DNA from: Chaetomium olivaceum
Taxonomy: Eukaryota > Ascomycota > Sordariomycetes > Sordariales > Chaetomiaceae
Assembly: GCA_039881045.1 (NCBI GenBank)
Contig: JAYWVB010000002.1
Location: 310,001 to 374,000, forward strand
Direction of reading: 5' to 3'
DNA length: 64,000 nucleotides
Part shown: positions 1 to 10,632 of the stretch, one piece after another
Layout: each line of letters begins with the position of its first letter
How positions within the stretch are numbered: the stretch's first letter is position 1
Made by a program: the position numbers and the translations under genes
Notes under the pieces: model-generated
What the model was told of the DNA's origin: nothing
The model's input: the letters and a program-made list of their open reading frames with translations, nothing else
Database searches by the model: none

Positions 1-2350
1 GGCCTTGTAGAAAGCATCCGTAAACCCCGACATGCACTTGCACACCGCCTCGAGACACCCCGTCTCGTCGTTGCGCACCGCCAGCAGGATGGGCGACCAC
101 CACTGCGCTTTGCGCCCCTGTCCGTGCCACCCGCGATGGGGACCAGGTCGAGTGTCTCCGAGGTTGCGCCGTAGTCCTTTTTGACTTTGAGCCAGGAGTC
201 GAGACGCTTGTCGGGTTCGTAGGTGGCTAGGAGGGGCTTGCGCCGCGTCTTTGGAGGGGTAGTTGTGGTTGGGGTTGTGGTTGTGGAGGTGGTTGTGGAG
301 GTGGAGGCGGCGGGGGCGGTGGTTTTGGTTTGTTTCCGTTTGCTGGCTCTCTTTGGTGTGGGTTTGGGGTCGGATGGCTCTTCTGGTGGTGGTTGTTCGG
401 CCTCGTCCCCGCGATATTCGAGATTGGGTAGGTTGTCGAGGGTTTTGACCATGATGCCCTCGCATTTGCTGTCCAGGGCTGATTTGAAGAACTCGAGGAC
501 AGGCTCCGAGTCCTGGGACGTGGCGTCCAAGCTTTTGACCCAGGTAAAGTGATGGGGAATTTCCACAAAAAGAGACCGTAGGAGATCCCGCCGTCGTCGG
601 AAGGGCTGATCTAGGAGAGATGCACCATTGAGATACATGAGGTCAAAGGCAAAGAGACAGACGTCGATGGTGATGGCTCCGATCGCGACGTCCTTCCGAG
701 CACGGTTGGTGAGGGTCTGGAAGTTCTTCAACTCTCCGGTGGCACGATCGACGGCCACCACCTCGCCCTCCATGATGAAACTCTCAACGCCGTCGCCCCT
801 AAACTTGGGAACCAGGGCTACTAGGTCCGGGTACTTGTCTGTCATGAGTTCGAGATGTCGCGAAAAGATCGACACTTTGCCCTTAGAATCGCAGTGGACC
901 TGCGCGCGTTGTCCGTCGTACTTGTATTCGCAAGCGAAATCGCGCCCTTGAAGTTTCGTGAGCATCTCGGAGAGATCCCGTGTGATGCTCCCCAACATTG
1001 GTCGTAGAGGGATGTGCATGGTGAGTCCGCACCGGATTAAGAGTTCTTCGGAGATACCAATCTCAAGTAGAACAGGTATAAGGTCGTTGTAGTCTGGATG
1101 GCGCGCGTAAGAGGCTTTGACCAGTTCTTCGCCCCTGGCCCATACCTCAGCCAGCTCCTCCTTTTTCAGCTTGGCTAGGTCCTGCGCGTTCTGTGTGGGG
1201 AAGCTTGCGCCAGGTGGTTTGGAGAGCAGGAATGCCCGTGACAGGGCGATCAGCATCGTTGTTTTTACGGCGCCGATACGAAGCTACAAAGTGTTAGCGA
1301 TTGTGGCCAAGCGCTGGCCTGCAACTTACATGTTGGCATAGTGTCCTGACAATGTAACGACTCTCCTCGCCTCCACGTGCATCTTGCAACAGTTTGTCGA
1401 CAAACCGCTGTTTGACATCGCCGCTACCCTGGCCTTGAGCGGTTGCAATCTTTACCAGGGACTGGAACACCCCTTTGATGGTCAAAGGTTTCGGCTTCCG
1501 AAGGGTGAAGCTTTGTTTCTTCTTGGCCTCGAATGCCACATCTCCGGGATCCCCAAGCTTATCGTAGAGCGCCTTGAGCGCCCTTTGGTCTAGTCCACAA
1601 GCCTGCTTGAGCGCTTTGGAAATCGCAGCGCCACCAAGGCCGAGCTCCATTGAGATGTACGGTGGTGATATGGCGTTCGTTGCTAGCCAGACCGCGGGTA
1701 GCAGACTGGCGGGATCTCCCTCGATAAGAAGCCGGATGCAGTTGACGAGGGTATCAACAATCTTGATCCGGCTCTGTGTACCATTCACTAGCACAAAGCA
1801 TCTTGTAAGCAACGCATAAGAAGCATCGCCACCTTCCGCAGCCCAGGTCTTATGCAGCTGCGGGATGTACTTGGTCGGTTCGAAAGTCAATGGATTTTCG
1901 TCCAAGGGAATGGAGGCTGTTATCTGGTCGGCGGTCGCGGAAGCTGAGGAAAGGGACAATGTATCTGTAGTTTTGGCTGCTTGAGGAGCTGGGAGTGAAG
2001 GTGGCAGGGCTGGTTCTCCCGGAGTATGGGTCTCCGGTGTCGAGGAGCCAGCATCAAACAACAACAGCATCAGAGCTCTGGTTTTGGGGTTGTGGCGTAT
2101 TCTGGCCAGAACTACCCCTGACTTCTGCATCCCACTCCGCTTGAAGTTTCTTCGCAAGCTCCTCGTCCGTCAAATGACCATTGCCATCGCTCGGTTGGCT
2201 GCATTGAGCCGTGCTGTCTTGGCTCGGCGGAGTATTTGATAAGGATCCATTTTGTCTCTGTTTCGCAAAAAAATATTCGAGGCCTTTGGCAGGTGCAGAT
2301 TGCTGCTTGGCCCCTGAATTGAGTTTCCGTTTCTTCGCCGGGCTCGACAT
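1..2350 (-). CDS. cdc9: ATP-dependent DNA ligase I (Cdc9/Lig1), 3' end beyond window
   Basis: Seals nicks during Okazaki-fragment joining and excision repair in the nucleus. The N-terminus is polar with a basic KKRK stretch and a degenerate PIP-box-like GLEYFF (PCNA binding, inferred). The DNA-binding domain follows, then the adenylation motif EYKYDGQRAQ with the catalytic Lys and the downstream EGEVVAVD motif. One intron at 1284-1329 has a GTAAGT donor, GCTAAC branch and TAG acceptor, and joins LCQH to LRIGAVKTTM. The start at 2350 (MSSPAKKRK) is chosen; another in-frame ATG lies at 2374. Two reading-frame breaks are visible: a clear one-base loss in the C run at 130-132, just before the KAQWWSP region, and a likely extra base near 2056-2058. 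The C-terminus lies beyond base 1. Identity is firm; intactness is uncertain. Confidence 0.93.
130..132 (-). other. single-base frame break in DNA ligase gene
   Basis: The coding strand reads LDLVPIAG and then loses frame. Adding one base to this C run restores the conserved WHGQGRKAQWWSP stretch and the frame stays open to the window edge. No splice signals fit. Confidence 0.8.
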
Positions 2351-2743
2351 GTTGGTAAACAGTGAAAGGATCAACCTCTGGTCATGAAGTCTAGGCTAAG
2401 ACTCTGTCTCCAAATTCAACATAAAACCAATATTACATGACCGGCACATCCGCCTTAAATGTTGGTATTTTTTTGGGCCAGTGTTGATGACGGGTTTGTC
2501 TTCTTTGAACCTGGTCGCGCAGTCGTTGATGACGTTGTTGGGGGTTACCTGCAGCGCGTTCAGCCCCACGAGCTGGCCGCGGAAGCACATGACCCGCTGA
2601 GCTCAGGCCCCGGTTCTACACTAACCGATTTCGGCACACACAAAACCAAATCTCGGCCCCACCAGGAAGGGTTGGACCTAAAACTCCGAGGACCGAATTT
2701 TCCTCCTGCAACCCCGCGACGTCAAACCACAACTTCGCCCACC
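2351..2743. promoter_or_regulatory. intergenic divergent promoter region, ligase / eIF3k
   Basis: About 390 bases lie between the two divergent start codons (ligase at 2350, eIF3k at 2744). It must contain both promoters and 5' UTRs. No further gene or clear TATA box is visible. Confidence 0.4.
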
Positions 2744-3669
2744 ATGAACGGCGAAGACCCCCAAGAGCGGCCGGAGCAGATCCGCACCATAATCAACGGC
2801 CTTGAGCGGTACAACCCGCAAGCGGCCGAGGTCCTCGAGGCCTATCTGCAGCAGCAATGTGAGGAGAAGTTTTGCGACTCCAACGCCAACCGCGCGCTGC
2901 TCAAGCTGTGAGTTAGCCCGACTCTAATTTTCATTTCTTGCCATCTCCTCCATGATGCCCAATCAACGTTTCCTATTAGCCTGACTACGGCTGGGCCTAA
3001 CCCGCCCGCCGCCAATGAGGTCATTCTTTAGTGTTTTCTGATATGAGGACCATCCCACTTTGTTTCTTTACCACCTGGATGTGCAAGGCAAGCCGTGCTA
3101 ACCAGCTCGTGTCAAGCTACCAGCTCAACCCGGACCGGATCAAGGATGAAGTGATCACCAACATCCTGGTCAAGGCCATGACACAGTTCCCGTCCCCCCA
3201 GTTCGACCTCTCCCTGCACCTGCTCTCCCCCTCACACTCCAACCCGGGGCCGAACTCGACGTCGGACCTCGCCGAGGCCGTGTCGAAGCTGCGGGCGCTC
3301 AACGCGCAGCTCGAGGGCGCACAGTACGCCCGCTTCTGGGCGACGCTCGACAGCGACGACATCTACGCGGACCTGACGACCGACATCGCCGGGTTCGAGG
3401 AGATGATCCGCGTGCGCATCGCCCAGCTGCTCGGCCAGGCGTACCGTGAGGTGCAGCCCAGCGTGCTCGAGGGCTACCTGGGGCTGGACAGCGAGGAGGC
3501 GGCTACCAAGTTCGTCGTCGAGACGTGCGGATGGAAGGTCGGCGAGGATGGTGTGGTGCAGGTCCCCAAGAACGCCGATAACGAGGCTAAGAAGACCGAG
3601 ATCCGCGAAGACGTGTCGGTTGATATGTTCAGCCGCGTCATCAAGCGGTCGTGGGAGGACAGCGCGTAG
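2744..3669 (+). CDS. eukaryotic translation initiation factor 3 subunit K
   Basis: Small PCI-domain subunit of the eIF3 complex, which acts in cytoplasmic translation initiation. Exons are 2744-2907 and 3117-3669. The 209-base intron has a GTGAGT donor, an internal gctaac branch and an AAG acceptor, and joins ALLKL to YQLNP, the expected eIF3k sequence. Recognisable stretches are the N-terminal ERYNPQAAEVLEAY, CEEKFCDSNAN, the DEVITNILVKAMTQFP segment and the C-terminal winged-helix part. The product is about 238 residues, normal for fungal eIF3k. The intron is long for this window, so an extra small exon inside it cannot be excluded. It is divergent from the ligase gene. Confidence 0.9.
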
Positions 3670-3971
3670 TTCCGTTGCCTAGTGCCCGGAAATGGTTCAT
3701 TATAATTTTGACGACGGAAACGTTACGCCGCTTTTCTTCAGTGGCTGTCTCTTCTTGCATCTGGTGGCAAAAGCTTCGGCGTTAAAGGGTTGCGGCGGTA
3801 TGGTCACGCAGCGGATGGGTAGTTGGGAGGGGTGGTGGGTGTCTATCTGGATTATCATGGGATCTATGTTTTAGACCATAGCCTCATTGCATGTACAGAT
3901 GCCAACACGAAGACATGACATGACTTTACATCCCCGTACAGCTACACTGCTATCCTGTCGTCCGTACCGTT

Positions 3972-5325
3972 CTACCTCTTCATCGTCAGCTCCTCCCACT
4001 GCACGCCAACCCACTCCTCCAAATACCCCGCCTCCCCCGTCTTCACCCCCCTCTCTTGACAATCCCTCTCACAAACACCCACAATCACAGTCCCCCAGTC
4101 CATCCCATCTAAGCCATCCTCCTCACACTCCAGCTCCTGAATAGCCTGCGGCGTCAGCTGCACCTCAAACACCCGCCCCGCACCACAATTCCCACACCGC
4201 GGCAAGCCCTTGCTGGCCGTGACCTTCTCTTTCTCACTGACATGCAATAACTTCCCCACCGCATCCCCTTTGGCATACAACAGCGGCTGACCCGCGAACT
4301 CATACCGAATGCACTGGTCCGGGTTCTGCCCGACGCGGTCCGCAAACTTCTGGAACGTCGCGTCCATGCTCGACTCGAACACCTCCTTGTCTTCCTTCCC
4401 GCCACCCGAGCCAGACCCATCTGCTGAGTCGATGTCCATCACGCTGGTGGCTTGGGGGACGGAGGGTAGGGTGATGGGGTCGAGGGTCTCGTACTCGGCG
4501 TCGGACAGCCAGCGGATGGGGTAGGGCGCGGGTTGGGCCGAGACTTCGGGCCAGGGCTCTGGCGGGGGAGGCGGACCTTGTGCGGCTTGTGGGTTGTCGA
4601 GGGAGAGGGTTTGGGCGAAGGTTTTGGGGAGGTCGGCGGTTGCTGTGTCGAGGTCGGCTTTGGATGGTTCCGGGGCGGCGGTTGGGGTCTGTTGTTGTTT
4701 GGCAAAGGGGTTTGTTGATGTTGTGGTGGATGGCTTAGGAGCGAATGGGTTTGTTGTTGGCGTGGATGAGGTCGCAAACGGGTTGGCGCGTGGTGTTCCA
4801 GATGCTGCGGCTGACTTCACGCCGAACAGCGCATCGCCTAGGCCTTGCGAGGGAGGTTTGGGAGCTGCCTTCTCCTCCGGCTGGGTGTCCTTCTCGGGGC
4901 TGGCAGTCGGGGCGTCAGCGGTGACGCGGACCCCCCTTATCGCACGAATGCTTCCCTCTTTTCTCCGACAGCTCTTCCGTTTACAGGCAAGAACGTATAA
5001 CCGGCGGTCGTGGGTCGGGAAACGGTCTGGGAGTTCGGCGTTGAGCTGTAACATGAGGACCATCAAGTCCTTGCACACCTTACACCTCGCGAGGGCAGCT
5101 GACGGCGCCCTGCCCGCATCCAACCAGTCCTGCGACCTAATATCAGCAAATAATCGGCGATGCAGTAAAAACAAGCAGTAAAGCACGAGAGAAACGTACT
5201 GGATAACCCCCAAGACGACTAATTTCCTCGCCATTGGCATCGGGTGAAGCGTACCCAAGGAGGACGTTGGTTTCTGTGAAATCTTCTTCTTCTCCACCAG
5301 ATGAGTCGCTGTCATACGGTGCCAT
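3972..5325 (-). CDS. PDCD2/Tsr4-like protein (ribosome biogenesis)
   Basis: Homologue of the programmed cell death protein 2 / Tsr4 family. Members act as dedicated chaperones of ribosomal protein uS5 and in 20S pre-rRNA processing (family knowledge). Exons are 5200-5325 and 3972-5129. The 70-base intron has a GTACGT donor and joins GGYP to DWLDAG. The N-terminal part has VLLGYA and SRLGG; then comes a CKVC zinc pair and VLACKRKSC. A proline/serine-rich spacer with three NPFA repeats fills roughly residues 110-230. The C-terminal PDCD2_C domain carries RYEFAGQPLLY, PRCGNCGAGRVFEVQLTPQ and a conserved CERDC. Length is 427 residues. Like fungal Tsr4, it shows no MYND finger. Confidence 0.88.
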
Positions 5326-5621
5326 TTTGACCTGCGATGAGTAGTAATCTGTGACTTCTTTGCGCCGTGGGAGGAATATGCGGGCTGCAGTAGGTCCCTA
5401 GGTAAGATAGTTAGCAGCGACAAAATTTTGGCGGGGTATTGGTAAATCCAATCTGCCCCGCCATCCCTCCTTAGCTCGGTTTGGAGCTGCTTTGATAAGG
5501 TTGGTGGTGGCAGGCTTGACCGCACCGCAAACAGATAAATAAAAGACGGCATTTGGCTCACATCACGTCTATTGTCTTGCATTGTCTAAGCAGGTATCTT
5601 ACAGACGCAGATGGGATTCCT

Positions 5622-7524
5622 TTATTCCTCCGGGCCATCCATACCAGGACCAGGCCCACCTGACCGGCCCATCTGCCGTGCCTTCAACATCTCGTCACAG
5701 AGAAGAAGGTTCGAGGCAATACCACAGCTAGATGCAACACAGTTCCTTAACACACGGAAAGAATCATAGACACCCTCGAGCGTGGGGTCCATAGGCTCCC
5801 CGGTTGCGAGATCGAGACCCACAACGTTTCCATCGCGGTGTTCGTACTGAAGTGTCGCGACTGGGAGCACGTTAGAATTGGAATTACGAAGGGCTGGGTG
5901 TTGCACTCACTGGCATCCTGAACGTCAAGACCGGCGTTGGCCGCAAGCGTCTTGGGAACGACGAGGAGAGCATCTGCGAAGGCCTCGACACCCCACTTAG
6001 CTTTGCCCTTCACCGTCTTGGCGAAAGCATCGCTCTTCAGATGGGAGGCGCATGCGATCTGGAAAGCACCGGCTCCAGGGACCACGCTCTTGTCAACGAT
6101 CATGTTGTAAACACTGCGCAGACCATCGCGGACTGCATCCGTCACCTGGGCGATGGTGTGCTGGTTGGGACCCTTGATCAGAAGAGTCACCGACTTGGGC
6201 TGCTTCACATCCTCGACGAACGTGAACTTCTCCTCGCCAAGCTGCTGCTCGTATACGAGACCGGCCCACCCGAGAATATCAGCCGACATGTCGTCGACGC
6301 TGTTCTGCGCAACACCACCGCAAACAAGCTGTAGCCTCTCCATGTTCCTCCGCTTCGCTCTCCTCAATGCCAGGATGCCGTTCTTGGCCAGCACATCCAG
6401 AGATAGAGGGTCAATACCCTTCTGGTTGATGATGACAAAGTTCTTCTTCGGGTCGTTGCCGCACACTTCCTTCTTGAGCTCCACGATCTTCTTCAGCTTG
6501 GCGTCGACAAAGCGACGCTCACTCTCAACAAGTTTGTCCCGCTGTTCGGCACTAGAGTAGAAAAAGCTCGAGTTGATCTCCGACTTTTCGTATTCTAAGC
6601 TGACGTTGAGAGTCAGAATGTAAGCATTCTCGACCCGCTTGGGCATGTCGGGGTGCCTGGCCCCGTGGTCAAGGGCAAGACCGCGGATGAGCTGCGTGTC
6701 GGACGCGGTCCGGTGCTGCATCTTCATGATTTCGACCATGTGCAGGTCGGGCTTCTCGGGCGCCTGGTAGATGGCGAGAACCGCATCGACGATGTCGGGG
6801 GTAAGGCTTTGGGCAAGGCTGGCACTGAGCTTTGTGGCAAGGGAGGTCCTGGCAACAGACAAGAGAAGCTCGCGGTCGACTTCGCGGGGAAGCTTGAACT
6901 GGTCGAGGAACTGCGCGAGTCAGCAAATAGGTGCAGATACGAAGAAGTGAAACACACCTTGAGTGCCTCGTTCTTGGCGATCTCGAAGCCATCGGTGATG
7001 ATGCGTGGGTGGAGGCCCTCCTGGATGTAGCGGTCGGCCTGCTTGAGTAGCTCCCCGACTAGCAACACCACTGATGTTGTGCCATCACCGCAAATGTCGT
7101 CCTGCGCTGTGGCCGCCCGTGCGATCATGACGGCAGTGGGGTTTTGTATTTGCATCTCGCGGAGGAGGACATTGCCATCCTTGGTCAGTTTGATCTAGGG
7201 GATGTCGTCAGCCGGACCGTAGTCGTTCACCGTCTTCGCATCGGTTCGTACCTGGCCAGCGCCGTCAACCAACCTGCATCTCCAGTTAGCTAAATCGGCC
7301 AATACAAAACATTCAAGATAACAACGAACATTTTAATGGTACCCAAGGGGCCCAGGTTCGACTTAAGAACATCTTGGAGACCCTCGCCGGCGCTGATGTT
7401 GACCCGCAACGCTTCACCCCGCCTCTGTAAACACAAGCAGTTAGCACCCCAGTCGGCGGGCCGGGACGTGCAAACGACGTACCCTCGACTCGGCCTTCGG
7501 ATTCAACAGTTGTGCAGCGGACAT
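5622..7524 (-). CDS. cct6: T-complex protein 1 subunit zeta (CCT6)
   Basis: Subunit of the cytosolic chaperonin TRiC/CCT that folds actin, tubulin and WD40 proteins. Six exons: 7483-7524, 7330-7424, 7252-7273, 6958-7194, 5911-6910 and 5622-5860. All introns are 47-58 bases with good GT/AG signals, and the phases close perfectly to 544 residues, the normal CCT length. Visible group II chaperonin features are SNLGPLGTIKMLVDGAG, KLTKDGNVLL, the ATP-binding GDGTTSVVLLVGELL, KGIDPLSLDVLAKNGILALRR (typical of zeta), the GAGAFQIA segment, and the C-terminal GLDLATGEPMDP. There is a 22-base internal exon. The C-terminal tail is Gly-rich. No frame break was found. Confidence 0.96.
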
Positions 7525-8211
7525 GGTGGCAGTGACTTGGCAAGACACAAGTCTGACTATGCGTGGATGGGGAGAATGCGGAGGTGGTGGGTTGGGCTTG
7601 GAGCTTTCGTTGATCTCGAACTTTTTTCGCGGATTTCCATTCCAGGCGCCAAGAGCTGCTGTGCGAAGGAGGGGCCAGCCAGGCAGCGCTAGGGGAACCG
7701 CGGTGCCCCGCTCCAAGCTCGGGCCAGCCCCCGGGACAACCAGTGCGGGAAACGGCGTTGTGACGGAGTGGGATGTGAATGCCAGGCGCGATCCTGCATT
7801 TGATATGCGGTGCGTACATCGATTTATTTCGTTATTGAACCCCCGATTCGTCGCTATTGAGACCCAAATTCGTCACTGCCTATCCGAAAGCCCGCGGTCA
7901 GGAATGCGACCAACCGCCTTTTGTGATGAGTAAGTGACAGCGAACTCAAACGACCAAACCTCGGACACTGAGATGGTCGATGCGCACTGTCAATGCCCTG
8001 GGTTGCTTTCAATAACCCAGAATATGGTGATACGAAGGAATGTTCAAGCCAGGTGTTGAGGTGTGATGGTTGCGTGACGTATATAAGTACAGCTCATCTG
8101 CAGTCTACTTGATTGGCCGAAATGGCACAACCTCCATCCTGATTTCCAGCCGTTCTGGAGTTCTGCAAGGACCAGCACTTCTGCAACTCCAGCTCGAGCC
8201 CCTCATTCACC
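7525..8211. other. intergenic region with TATA box for the downstream flavoprotein gene
   Basis: It lies between the divergent CCT6 and prenylcysteine oxidase-like genes. A tatataag box sits at about 8080-8087, some 125 bases before the ATG at 8212. The rest shows no gene. Confidence 0.4.
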
Positions 8212-10072
8212 ATGAGGATCAACTTCACCTTTCCGACCGTCGCCATCACACTTCTTGGGCTCGGTTTAGCTCAGTCAACCGATGACACCACACGGCAAAT
8301 CGCCATCATTGGTACGTCTTTTTTGCCGTTTATTCTATCGCCTATTACTTTCCTCCTACCTGGGCTCTTTAGTTCCTTGGATTGTTGTAGTGTACTAACC
8401 GTCATCCAGGGGCCGGGGCTGCGGGGTCTTCCGCTGCGCATTTTCTCGAGCAGTTTGCTGCTGAGGCCGGCGTCCATGTGAACATTACGGTCTTTGAGAA
8501 GACGGACCGCATTGGCGGACGGACGCGAACCGTTAACCCTTTTGACGACCCAGCTCAGCGCGTTGAACAAGGCGCGAGCATCTTCGTCCAAACCAACCAA
8601 ATTCTGTACAATGCCATGACGGAGTTTGAACTCTCGCCCCGCGTTCAGGATGATGATGCCAACCCTGTTATGGGCATCTGGGACGGGGACCGTTTTGTTT
8701 TCACTATCGACGAAAGCGCCCCGTCCTGGTATAACACCCTCAAACTCGTCTGGCATTATGGGGTCACCGCCCCTCAGAGAGCTCAACAGTTGACGGCCAC
8801 CACCATCACCAAGTTCATGCGCCTCTACGAGGCACCGTTCTTCCCATTTCCGTCACTTACCCAGCGAGCCCAGGAACTTGAACTAGTTGAGGTGACAAGG
8901 GTCACTGGAGAGGACTACCTCAAGTCCAATAATGTAAGTCACCTCTTCCATCACCAAGGATCCGTCCGCCGCTAACAGCACAGGTCGGCGCCCATTATTC
9001 GCATGATCTCATCCAAGCCAGCACGCGAGTCAATTATGCCTCAAACCTTGCCAACCTCCATGGTCTTACCACCATGGTATGCTTCCCGACCCACCCTTGG
9101 TAGTTCCATCACTGACGTTCCAGGTTTCCTTGGCCGCTGAAGGAGCGATGGCCATCCAGGGCGGAAACTGGCAGGTTTTTCACGAGATGGTGCAGAGGTC
9201 GGGGGCCCAAGTTATTCTAGACACCCGCTGTCGTTGGTATCGACAAGGCGTCCGAGGGTCCATCTAGACGGGCACAGTACACAGTTCAAACGACATCCGG
9301 AAGTACGCCAGGCAACCCAACCACGCACCCCGCGACGTTTGACAACGTCATCATGGCCAATCCCTATCAGTTCAGTGGCATCTCCGTTGGCGATGGGGTT
9401 CTCGACAACCCCATCGAACCGATCACTTACGTACAACTACACGTCACCATCTTTACATCACCGTCGCCCTTCAGCCCTCTATTCTTTGACCTGCCCGAGT
9501 CAGAGACAGTGCCGGGCATGGTCTTAACCACCCTTGCGCATGGTGACACCCCGACATCTGGGGCCGACGGAGCTGGCAAAGCCGGCTTTTTTAGCTTGAG
9601 CATCCTGGGCAAGGCTACAAACCCGCAGACTCAACAGAAGGAATTCGTCTACAAGATCTTCTCCCCCGAGGTTATTACCCCCGAGTTCTTGAGGTACGTC
9701 GTCAATCCCCTGTACTTTTTCTGCATTCTTTTATCCTCTGGCAACGTAGCTGATTCGTACCTTTGCAGCCGACTGTTCGGTACCAGAGTTCCCTCGGACT
9801 TCACCGGCGAAGACAGCCCGATCACATGGTACACCCCACATGTCTTCAACTCGTATCCCAAGACGACCCCTAGGGTTACCTTCCAAGACCCTATCGTGGG
9901 CTCAGGGGTTTACTACACGTCGGGCATGGAAAGCTTTATTTCCACCATGGAGACGAATGCCTTGATGGGGAAGAACGTTGCACGCCTCATTATCGATGAG
10001 ATGCAGGGCACCAGCATCGTCAAGACGAGGGATGGTCTAGCGTGGGAGGATAAACAGAGTATCTTGGGCTAG
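8212..10072 (+). CDS. secreted prenylcysteine oxidase/lyase-like FAD enzyme (one frame break)
   Basis: The family (PCYOX1) oxidatively cleaves prenylcysteine to cysteine and a prenyl aldehyde in the lysosome or secretory route; the fungal substrate is unknown. A signal peptide (about residues 1-21) precedes an FAD Rossmann motif, IIGAGAAGSSAA, and the EKTDRIGGRT motif. The prenylcysteine-lyase domain follows, with VTIFTSP and a C-terminal SGMESFISTME. Exons are 8212-8311, 8410-8933, 8984-9076, 9124-9693 and 9769-10072; every intron has clean signals. Within exon 4 the frame shifts by one at about 9229 (an extra T after DTR); removing it gives continuous VVGIDK sequence. I treat this as a probable sequence error in a real gene. 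Confidence 0.82.
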
Positions 10073-10632
10073 AAGAACAAAACACCGCGTGGTGGTTTTC
10101 GAAGGGGTTGCTTGATATCCGGGAACGTTATAAGATATGAGAAATGCAGCTTTGGGCTTCGTATTTGGCTCGAAATACAGATTAGACCAAAAACTAAAAC
10201 TCCTCTGGAAGTGGAACGGAGAGTTGCTGACCAGAAGCCAAGAACCAAGCACATGTGACGACAGACATTTGACGAATCGTGCCAGACATGGCTAGATATG
10301 TGGGGCGGCTGCCTTGGAACCCCTGGTGCTGTGGCGTATTACCCCACTTCTTGCTCTGTGGGGATTGGCTGTACGCACCGCCACAGGCTGCTTCCCCTCC
10401 ATTCAGTTGCCTGGTCATTTTTTGAACGTGATTGTTATGACGCAGCTTTTTCGGTCGGTTGCACAAAGCCAGATCCTGCATCAGTGTCGTGCCGTGCTGT
10501 CGGAAAGGCGAACCAGGGACAGGTGAGAGCGAAACCTTCTCCCTTCGCCCCGACGATTTACCTCTGCAACTTTCTTCCTCAATTTTGCGAACCGCCAACT
10601 GCGATTCCCCCTTTTAACAACACATCGACACG
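10073..10632. other. intergenic, promoter of vid27
   Basis: Contains the 3' UTR of the flavoprotein gene and the upstream region of vid27. The last 80 bases before the ATG are pyrimidine-rich, as in many fungal promoters. No gene is seen. Confidence 0.3.

Noticed and set aside
8271..8786. 171-aa open frame on the minus strand over the flavoprotein gene
   Set aside because: Antisense shadow of exon 2; the plus strand has the FAD motif and consistent splicing.
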